DNA from: an uncultured Veillonella sp.
GTDB taxonomy: Bacteria; Bacillota; Negativicutes; Veillonellales; Veillonellaceae
Direction of reading: 5' to 3'
DNA: 6,471 bases
Assembly: GCA_900766125.1 (NCBI GenBank)
Contig: CAAFUD010000009.1
Span: 1-6,471 of the forward strand
Numbering within the stretch: position 1 is the stretch's first letter; each line of letters starts with the position of its first letter. Shown here one piece after another: positions 1 to 4,480 of this stretch. A model generated the notes under the pieces. The model ran no database searches. It worked only from the letters and a program-made list of their open reading frames with translations, and was not told the DNA's origin. The position numbers and the translations under genes are program-made.

Positions 1-216
1 ATCTCCTATTTTAATGTTTCGGGAACTTTGCCATTAAGCCATGCTGTTTTTTTAATATTCGTAAATACTCACGATACATATCAATAAAATAACATTCAGA
101 GAGCACCCCCTCTATCAGGGAGCACATAGAAATAATGTGTCAACTTCCTAAAATAGCTTATAGGAGATTATAAAATATTGATATATATACTATTGGGTAC
201 ATATAGAACTAATAAA
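1..216. other. Left-edge region downstream of hxsC, no confident gene
   Basis: Nothing long is encoded on either strand here. Visible structure is minor. A 9-bp inverted repeat pairs ATCTCCTAT (1-9) with ATAGGAGAT (160-168). A near-perfect direct repeat pairs CAGAGAGCAC (97-106) with CAGGGAGCAC (116-125). A weak minus-strand hairpin (TCCTA/TAGGA around 146-166) lies after the hxsC stop but has no T-run, so it is not a credible intrinsic terminator. The hxs transcript may therefore run past the window edge or end by another mechanism. Confidence 0.5.
11..127 (-). CDS. Possible small ORF (38 aa) downstream of hxsC, doubtful
   Basis: An ATG at 127 opens a 38-codon frame ending in TAA at 13-11, on the same strand as the hxs genes and 89 nt after the hxsC stop. 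The product is mildly basic, with a helical-looking centre (MYREYLRILKKQHG). I do not recognise it. The nearest purine-rich stretch (TAGGAAG, 150-144) is about 16 nt upstream of the ATG, too far for a good ribosome-binding site. The frame stays open only back to a TGA at 142-140. It could be a real small operon gene, the tail of a decayed gene such as a transposase remnant, or chance. Confidence 0.2.
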   Translation of the reverse strand: MCSLIEGVLSECYFIDMYREYLRILKKQHGLMAKFPKH

Positions 217-1251
217 CTATAACAAGGGACTTATATGTTGACTTATATTTATAGATGTTTCAAAAATACCACAACACTGTTCTTTCATGACACAATTGTT
301 ACAACTAACAGGATATGTTTTTTTCCAAGCAGAAATACTATCTCTTGCTAAAAATCGCACACCCTCTGTTAACAAACATAAAGGTATATTGTAAATAGAG
401 GTCATTATACCTCGTCTATATAATGATAATGATGCCGATTTAAGTACATCCTTATAGTCAAATGGATCTATCCAAAACTCCTCACTATTTTTCGCTGCAT
501 ATCCACTGTATTCCATCCCCATAATAGCAACATGTCGTACAAATGGTAGATTCCTAGATATATAATCAGCTAATAACTTAATATTACCTATAGTTTTACT
601 GAACAAAACTGTTCGAATCTCTATTAACTGCCTCTTTCTGAATAGGTTGAAAATCCCTTTAATCGTATCAATAAATGCACCATTACAACCAACTATATAA
701 TCATGCTGCTCATAATTTGCTGCATATAAAGGAATACAAAAAAGCAATTTAGAATGACCAATACTCGTAATTCTTTCAACTAATTTCATATTTTTAAACG
801 CACGTCCATTAGTTAAAAAAGAGACCGGAGTATCTGGATAAATATCATGAACTCGATGCAGTAACTCAATAACAACATCGGGAAACACTGTAGGTTCTCC
901 ACCAGTAATCCCTATATGCTTTACATTCTCAGGTTTTAGCTCAAGTATTTGTAAATTCATATCTAAAAAATGACCAGAATTGTCGCAGACTTGGGGACAC
1001 ATAATACAAGCACTATTACATTGATTTGTAATAAAGAGTGTCAAATCTTGCCAACTACTACGATACAAAATGGAGATAATTCCATCAGGCATAATAGATA
1101 CAATATCACCTGATTCATAATTAAGGAAGTCATTTGGTGAAAGCGTTAATGTAAGCTGACTATTTCTATAAATAATTAAATCGTCTTCTATAAATACTTT
1201 ACCTATATAGGGTTGTTTGATATTAATACCTTCAATTTTTGTACTTAACAT
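217..1251 (-). CDS. hxsC: His-Xaa-Ser system radical SAM maturase HxsC
   Basis: Radical SAM enzyme, 344 aa, the second of the two paired maturases of the HXS system; inferred to act on HxsA in the cytoplasm. Residues 1-70 are a beta-rich N-terminal segment. The [4Fe-4S] triad is C78/C82/C85 (QCNSACIMC), followed by the AdoMet-binding GGEP at 117-120. The C-terminus carries C292, C317, C320 and C326 (SCNNCVMKEQC), a spacing that could hold an auxiliary cluster and that matches my recollection of HxsC proteins. The CxxxCxxMC context and the length, about 130 residues shorter than its partner, argue for HxsC rather than HxsB. The frame is open further upstream to a TTG at 1263. I chose the ATG at 1251 because GAGG (1261-1258) sits 6 nt before it and overlaps the hxsB stop TGA. 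It is the last confident gene of the operon. Confidence 0.93.
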   Translation of the reverse strand: MLSTKIEGINIKQPYIGKVFIEDDLIIYRNSQLTLTLSPNDFLNYESGDIVSIMPDGIISILYRSSWQDLTLFITNQCNSACIMCPQVCDNSGHFLDMNLQILELKPENVKHIGITGGEPTVFPDVVIELLHRVHDIYPDTPVSFLTNGRAFKNMKLVERITSIGHSKLLFCIPLYAANYEQHDYIVGCNGAFIDTIKGIFNLFRKRQLIEIRTVLFSKTIGNIKLLADYISRNLPFVRHVAIMGMEYSGYAAKNSEEFWIDPFDYKDVLKSASLSLYRRGIMTSIYNIPLCLLTEGVRFLARDSISAWKKTYPVSCNNCVMKEQCCGIFETSINISQHISPLL

Positions 1252-1257
1252 TATCAA

Positions 1258-1262
1258 CCTCA
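1258..1262 (-). promoter_or_regulatory. hxsC ribosome-binding site overlapping hxsB stop
   Basis: TGAGG contains the hxsB stop codon TGA (1262-1260), and its GAGG core lies 6 nt from the ATG at 1251. This rules in the ATG over the in-frame TTG at 1263 and suggests that ribosomes finishing hxsB reinitiate on hxsC. Confidence 0.7.
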
Positions 1263-2696
1263 ATAATTAATCCATGACCAAAAGACTTTATTGATTCTAT
1301 CATCATTTAAACTTAATAAGTAAAAAATATAGTCTAAAGCCCCTTTAGTTTTTTGACAAAAACTACTACTTGGTCGATGCCCTTCAAGAGTCCCATTTTC
1401 AGCATAATACCGTACGGGATCTGCTCCACAATACAGTTGATATGCACAGGTCGCACATTCAGGTAAGCATTCAACACAGGATGCTTTAACAACCTCTTTA
1501 GCAAGATTTCCCTTGAATAACTCATTCCATGTATTAGCTCCCACATGACCTAAACAGAATCGCTTATCCCCACGTCGTGCTAACATGCGTCCTTCGTCTG
1601 AGGCATAAACATAGCCATTGTAATCGTAAATAACACCACTTATGATATTGCCACATGGAGATTGTAAGTCAACAAATCCAGTACTAAAAGGCGTTAAAAT
1701 ACGTTCTAATAATAATGCTGCATAATACTCTACGAAATAATATCCTTCTATATTTTTTTGAATAATATAATTTAAAGCATTCTTATAAGCTTTAAGAAAC
1801 TCTTCTGTGGAATATCCTAACGTATTTACATTATCTACAGCATTACCATATGGATTTAAAGCACGAATAAAAATCCCATGAAAGTCATGTTTAATATACT
1901 CATCAACAACAAGAGGTAACCTATTTAAATTAGTCTTGCTAACAGTAAGCAATGGAGAGGCACCATCTTGACCTAAAATAGATCTGGTCAGAGCTAACTT
2001 CTCTTCAAATACCTTATATCCATCTATCGGACCTCGAGGCTTACGATTATAGTTTTGTATTTCTTGATTTCCATCAAGAGATGTAGAGATTGCAATATCA
2101 TGACTTTTACAATATTCTAAAATTTCTTTAGTAATTAAAGTTAAATTAGTACAGATGACAAATTCTAATTGTCTTTTAGCAATACGGTTTACTATCTCTG
2201 CGTACTCTACAATATCTTGAATGATAGGCCAATTTAATAGCGGTTCACCGCCTTGAAACTCTATTTTTATAATTGGAGATGGAGATTCAAAAATCTTATT
2301 TACAATAAGTTTTGCTGTAGGCCAATCTAAATCCAAATCATGTTCTTTTTCATTAGCACTACTAGCATGACAGTACCGACAATTAAAATTACATCTTGCT
2401 GTTACAACAATCATATGTAATGATGTAAAATCATCTAAATATGCTTTTCTACTCTTTAATTGGTTAGCTAATACATCAAGTTGAATTTCAAGGTCGTAAT
2501 CATCTGCTAAAAACTGTTTATCCTTTAAAACAAAATAAAAATCTGAATTTCTATCAATATCCTTATTTAAAATATGATTGAAGTCATCAAGATTTATAAA
2601 TAAATGTTCTCCACCTTGATTAACTAGAACCATTATTCCATTTGACAACTCTGTAAACCAAAATGGCAGATAATGTAATTCAGGAAGTACTGACAC
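1260..2696 (-). CDS. hxsB: His-Xaa-Ser system radical SAM maturase HxsB
   Basis: Radical SAM/SPASM-type peptide maturase, 478 aa, inferred to modify the H-x-S tract of HxsA together with HxsC and HxsD. About 95 residues precede the radical SAM core. The cluster triad is C102/C106/C109 (RCNFNCRYCHAS) and the AdoMet motif GGEP is at 149-152. The C-terminal region holds C348, C381, then C407, C410, C414, C417, C423 and C447. C414-x2-C417-x5-C423 with the later C447 fits a SPASM arrangement for auxiliary [4Fe-4S] clusters; C407/C410 are an additional pair. Length and cysteine layout resemble anaerobic sulfatase maturase-like enzymes, and the hxs context assigns HxsB. The start is GTG at 2696, which shares its first G with the hxsD stop (TAGTG) and follows a perfect AGGAGGG. 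Confident. Confidence 0.94.
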   Translation of the reverse strand: MSVLPELHYLPFWFTELSNGIMVLVNQGGEHLFINLDDFNHILNKDIDRNSDFYFVLKDKQFLADDYDLEIQLDVLANQLKSRKAYLDDFTSLHMIVVTARCNFNCRYCHASSANEKEHDLDLDWPTAKLIVNKIFESPSPIIKIEFQGGEPLLNWPIIQDIVEYAEIVNRIAKRQLEFVICTNLTLITKEILEYCKSHDIAISTSLDGNQEIQNYNRKPRGPIDGYKVFEEKLALTRSILGQDGASPLLTVSKTNLNRLPLVVDEYIKHDFHGIFIRALNPYGNAVDNVNTLGYSTEEFLKAYKNALNYIIQKNIEGYYFVEYYAALLLERILTPFSTGFVDLQSPCGNIISGVIYDYNGYVYASDEGRMLARRGDKRFCLGHVGANTWNELFKGNLAKEVVKASCVECLPECATCAYQLYCGADPVRYYAENGTLEGHRPSSSFCQKTKGALDYIFYLLSLNDDRINKVFWSWINY

Positions 2697-3025
2697 TAAT
2701 CTATCCCTCCTGCTTTATCAAATGCTTTATGATAAATAATTTCTCGTAACTTACCAAATCTATCATCTAAGTCAATTTGAACCTGTTTTTTTAGTGCTTC
2801 ATTACAAAAGTCACCCAATAACTTTTCTAACTTATCTTTATCAGCCTCTAACTTTAATTTAAACCAAACACCAACAGTGTCAAAGTCAACTTCATCAATT
2901 TTAATATAACATTGGTCTGTAAACATATTCGCCGCATACATTACCGCTTTAGGCTCATAGAATTCTTTCTTTAATTCAACAAAGTAAACAAAATCATTTT
3001 CTTTTCTAATAAAATAATTTGCCAT
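2696..3025 (-). CDS. hxsD: His-Xaa-Ser system accessory protein HxsD
   Basis: Small protein of 109 aa that accompanies the two radical SAM maturases in HXS loci. Its biochemical role is not established; a substrate-binding or scaffold role, like other small partners of peptide maturases, is inference. Two stretches match what I recall of the family. One is residues 24-43, with the core MFTDQCYIKI. The other is the C-terminal block 73-102, with FCNEAL, a central R and LREIIYHKAF, which corresponds to the motif that names the family model (LLNDYxLRE). There is no signal peptide or membrane segment, so it is cytoplasmic. The frame extends to a GTG at 3034, but I prefer the ATG at 3025: AGG (3036-3034) lies 8 nt upstream of it, and the GTG would itself be part of that site. 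One nucleotide separates the ATG from the hxsA stop, and the end overlaps hxsB by 1 nt. Confidence 0.87.
   Translation of the reverse strand: MANYFIRKENDFVYFVELKKEFYEPKAVMYAANMFTDQCYIKIDEVDFDTVGVWFKLKLEADKDKLEKLLGDFCNEALKKQVQIDLDDRFGKLREIIYHKAFDKAGGID
2705..2711 (-). promoter_or_regulatory. Strong Shine-Dalgarno for GTG-started hxsB
   Basis: AGGAGGG, a full anti-16S match, lies within the last codons of hxsD, 8 nt before the hxsB GTG. This unusually strong site compensates for the non-ATG start and fixes the start position. Confidence 0.8.
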
Positions 3026-3026
3026 A

Positions 3027-3761
3027 CTAGACACCTAATGCTTGTTTCATTTTTAAATAAATACGACCATTTTGTGGTAATCCATGTCTAGCTTGAAAAT
3101 CATAGATAGCAGCCACAACCTCTTGTGTACGACCACTACCAGAAGAAAATGTATATCCATGACGTTGTAGCCCTGCACGGACAATATTAATATTAGTGCT
3201 ATTCAAATATGCCTCTGTTTGCCAATCAACAATGCCTGTTGCAGGTAAACCATATTCTATTTGGAAATTTTTAATTGCCTGAACTGTATTAGGTCCCTTT
3301 TGTCCATCAACAGTTCCCACAGAATAACCTAAATCATTGAGTTGCTGTTGTATATTAGAAATTGACATAACATCAACAGGTTGAGCTGGTGCCACATATC
3401 CATAATCATTACTTCCAGAACTACTTGTACTACCACCTGAGGTATAACCAGAACCGGAATAATGTGAATAATGAGATCTGTGAGAAGAGTGTGATCTATG
3501 ACTATAATGTGCCATTTCAACTATATCATTAGAAAAAATTCCATCAATGCTATCAAAAATTTGTTTGTGTGGAACCGTATTATTAGATTTAAACTTCATA
3601 CCTTTGAAATTATTTAGATTAATAGCACTACTATGGTCCAAGGTATTTAAATCATCACTATACTTATCCCATGCATTAGCCGTTGTAGGCAATCCTAGTT
3701 GTGCTAATATCCAAGAACTTACAGTAACAAATGTTAACCACGCTTTTTTTGACTTTTTCAT
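3027..3761 (-). CDS. hxsA: His-Xaa-Ser repeat protein HxsA, exported peptidoglycan-binding substrate
   Basis: Presumed target of HxsB/HxsC, 244 aa. Residues 1-30 form a classical Sec signal peptide: lysine-rich start, hydrophobic core, and ANA before the predicted cleavage at W31. After a spacer comes the diagnostic tract at 85-102, six contiguous tripeptides HYS-HRS-HSS-HRS-HYS-HYS, then a Gly/Ser-rich linker (103-118). Two tandem peptidoglycan-binding_1-like repeats follow at about 134-187 (QLNDLGYSVG…QAIKNFQ) and 192-242 (GLQRHGYTF…AIYDFQARHGLP). The whole protein has no cysteine. An isolated extra HSS occurs at 43-45. The frame extends 8 codons to an ATG at 3785, but the ATG at 3761 is preceded by GTGAGGGG with ideal spacing and gives the better signal peptide. 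The mature protein would sit at the cell wall or in the periplasm. The gene lies 33 nt after the DUF4236 gene. Confidence 0.93.
   Translation of the reverse strand: MKKSKKAWLTFVTVSSWILAQLGLPTTANAWDKYSDDLNTLDHSSAINLNNFKGMKFKSNNTVPHKQIFDSIDGIFSNDIVEMAHYSHRSHSSHRSHYSHYSGSGYTSGGSTSSSGSNDYGYVAPAQPVDVMSISNIQQQLNDLGYSVGTVDGQKGPNTVQAIKNFQIEYGLPATGIVDWQTEAYLNSTNINIVRAGLQRHGYTFSSGSGRTQEVVAAIYDFQARHGLPQNGRIYLKMKQALGV
3456..3509 (-). repeat. Six tandem His-Xaa-Ser codon triplets in hxsA
   Basis: Eighteen codons encode six H-x-S units with x = Y, R, S, R, Y, Y. Ser is encoded by AGT, TCA, TCT, TCT, TCA and TCC at the third positions, and His by both CAT and CAC. The protein repeat is therefore conserved while the DNA repeat is eroded. 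This is the expected modification site. Confidence 0.9.
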
Positions 3762-3765
3762 AATA

Positions 3766-3771
3766 CCCCTC
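3766..3771 (-). promoter_or_regulatory. hxsA ribosome-binding site deciding the start
   Basis: GAGGGG ends 4 nt, and its GAGG core 6 nt, before the ATG at 3761. It lies inside what would be codons 5-7 of the longer reading from the ATG at 3785, so the shorter signal-peptide form is favoured. Confidence 0.7.
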
Positions 3772-3794
3772 ACTTTTTTAACCATGAAAATAAA

Positions 3795-4244
3795 TCAACT
3801 TAGAATCCCATAAATGATCAATGCCATAAAAATCAATATTAGACAGCCACACCCAGTCTCTGTTTTACTAGGATTAACATCGTTTTTTGTAATCGTCTCA
3901 CTAGAATTTACAGGGCTATTTAATTCTGTTTGACTATACAAAGATAAAAGATTGAAGCCACATTTAGGACAGTTTATCCATGACTTTCTCATATTATGAC
4001 CACAATTAGGACAAACTTTAGTATATGGTACTCCTGCCATGTTCGTAGAATTGTTATCAAACTTTTTATATGAAGTATACGATAATCCACTTCCTGGAAG
4101 TCCTATAGTGTTTCTTACACCTAACTTATTTATCGTTGTATGTACACCTCTACGCCCCAAAGTAAAACTTGTACTTTTCTTATTGAAATTAATTTTAATT
4201 CCTGGTGCGATTTTTATAGAACGGCGAAATCTAAAGAAACCCAT
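3795..4244 (-). CDS. DUF4236 protein with zinc ribbon and C-terminal membrane helix
   Basis: 149 aa protein of unknown function. The N-terminal 60 residues (MGFFRFRRSIKIAPGIKINF, then GRRGVHTTI and GLPGSGLSYTS) are the glycine-rich beta domain DUF4236. Next comes a zinc-ribbon with CPNC (78-81) and CPKC (92-95), a polar Ser/Asn/Thr-rich linker (about 103-130), and a C-terminal hydrophobic segment (132-148) beginning GCGCLILIFM. This suggests a tail-anchored membrane protein with its soluble part in the cytoplasm. GGAG (4257-4254) lies 9 nt before the ATG. Only 33 nt separate its stop from the hxsA start, with no terminator between, so it is probably the first gene of the hxs transcript. DUF4236 is not a standard member of the HXS set as I know it, so a functional link is inference from position. 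The domain is often found alone or fused to varied modules. Confidence 0.8.
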   Translation of the reverse strand: MGFFRFRRSIKIAPGIKINFNKKSTSFTLGRRGVHTTINKLGVRNTIGLPGSGLSYTSYKKFDNNSTNMAGVPYTKVCPNCGHNMRKSWINCPKCGFNLLSLYSQTELNSPVNSSETITKNDVNPSKTETGCGCLILIFMALIIYGILS

Positions 4245-4289
4245 CTAATAACACTCCAACAACACAACTTCATTGATTATTCATTATTA

Positions 4290-4316
4290 ATTATATTATC
4301 TAATTTTCATTGTAAA
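4290..4316 (-). promoter_or_regulatory. Candidate promoter for the DUF4236-hxs operon
   Basis: On the minus strand, TTTACA (4316-4311, 5 of 6 to the -35 consensus) is followed after 15 nt by TATAAT (4295-4290). The perfect -10 is attractive but the spacer is short. A second perfect TATAAT at 4336-4331 has no good -35 at 16-18 nt (best TTTAAT). In such AT-rich DNA chance -10 matches are common, so this is a candidate only. Confidence 0.35.
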
Positions 4317-4321
4317 AATAC

Positions 4322-4362
4322 AATCAATAGATTATAAACATCCTTAATCAATATTAAACATC
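4322..4362. repeat. Imperfect direct repeat upstream of the hxs operon
   Basis: Two units share both ends. AATCAATA…TAAACATC occurs at 4322-4342 (21 bp) and again at 4346-4362 (17 bp), separated by 3 nt. Each half is an exact 8-bp match; only the spacer between halves differs (5 nt versus 1 nt). The first unit contains AATCAATAGATTA (4322-4334), which fits the IHF consensus WATCAANNNNTTR exactly. It overlaps the second candidate -10 on the minus strand. An operator role is inference. Confidence 0.4.
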
Positions 4363-4397
4363 TACTAGTTAAAGAGCTATTCAGATAATTTAAATAT

Positions 4398-4411
4398 TGA
4401 ATTTAAATTCA
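4398..4411. promoter_or_regulatory. Perfect 14-bp palindrome, possible operator
   Basis: TGAATTTAAATTCA is identical to its reverse complement. It overlaps the candidate -35 (TTTAAA, 4402-4407) of the rightward promoter, a normal place for a repressor or activator dimer to bind. No regulator gene is in the window. Confidence 0.35.
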
Positions 4412-4430
4412 TATCAATATAGCGTAAAAT
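4402..4430 (+). promoter_or_regulatory. Candidate promoter for the nuclease-helicase gene
   Basis: TTTAAA (4402-4407, 4 of 6) and TAAAAT (4425-4430, 5 of 6) are separated by 17 nt. This places the start near 4437, with a leader of about 44 nt. Support is limited to spacing and position. Confidence 0.3.
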
Positions 4431-4433
4431 AGA

Positions 4434-4453
4434 ATTGATATATATTTATCAAT
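4434..4453. repeat. Inverted repeat in the leader of the helicase gene
   Basis: Arms ATTGATA (4434-4440) and TATCAAT (4447-4453) flank a 6-bp TATATT centre. A further TATCAAT lies upstream at 4412-4418. It may be an operator half-site pair or a weak RNA hairpin just before the ribosome-binding site. Confidence 0.35.
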
Positions 4454-4467
4454 CAGTAGTATCTTTT

Positions 4468-4473
4468 AAAGGA
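4468..4473 (+). promoter_or_regulatory. Ribosome-binding site of the nuclease-helicase gene
   Basis: AAAGGA ends 7 nt before the ATG at 4481, which is the first in-frame start and agrees with the usual N-terminus of this family (MIIYS…). Confidence 0.65.
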
Positions 4474-4480
4474 CATTATT

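Larger units (their letters stand above)
4245..4480. promoter_or_regulatory. Divergent AT-rich control region
   Basis: This 236-bp gap separates the DUF4236-hxs unit (leftward) from the nuclease-helicase gene (rightward), so both promoters should lie here. It holds no supportable gene. The heptamer WATCAAT occurs six times: plus strand at 4322, 4346, 4412 and 4447, and minus strand at 4272-4278 and 4434-4440. Some copies are arranged as inverted or direct repeats, described separately. Confidence 0.7.

Noticed and set aside
112..143. TTGACA (143-138, minus strand) as a promoter for a gene to the left
   Set aside because: No acceptable -10 lies 16-18 nt downstream, and no clear gene follows.
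141..168. Hairpin TCCTA/TAGGA after hxsC as an intrinsic terminator
   Set aside because: The stem is only about 5 bp, AT-rich, and not followed by a T-run on the minus strand.
1334..1546. Open frame of 70 codons on the minus strand inside hxsB
   Set aside because: It is an alternate frame of the hxsB C-terminus, whose true frame carries the SPASM-type cysteines; no family features.
3456..3509. Metal-binding histidine-rich region or simple low-complexity repeat in hxsA
   Set aside because: The strict H-x-S period, diverged codons, and adjacent hxsD, hxsB and hxsC identify it as the HXS modification tract rather than a generic metal-binding stretch.
3329..3520. Open frame of 63 codons on the minus strand inside hxsA
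   Set aside because: It is a shadow of the hxsA frame with low-complexity Ile/Val/Leu content and no ribosome-binding site of note.
3547..3813. Plus-strand open frame of 88 codons opposite the 5' half of hxsA
   Set aside because: It is antisense to the well-supported hxsA signal peptide and spacer region; its hydrophobic content is the reverse complement of the Lys-, Asn- and Phe-rich coding strand.
4039..4337. Two plus-strand open frames opposite the DUF4236 gene
   Set aside because: Both are antisense to a recognised domain and zinc ribbon, and neither resembles a known protein.
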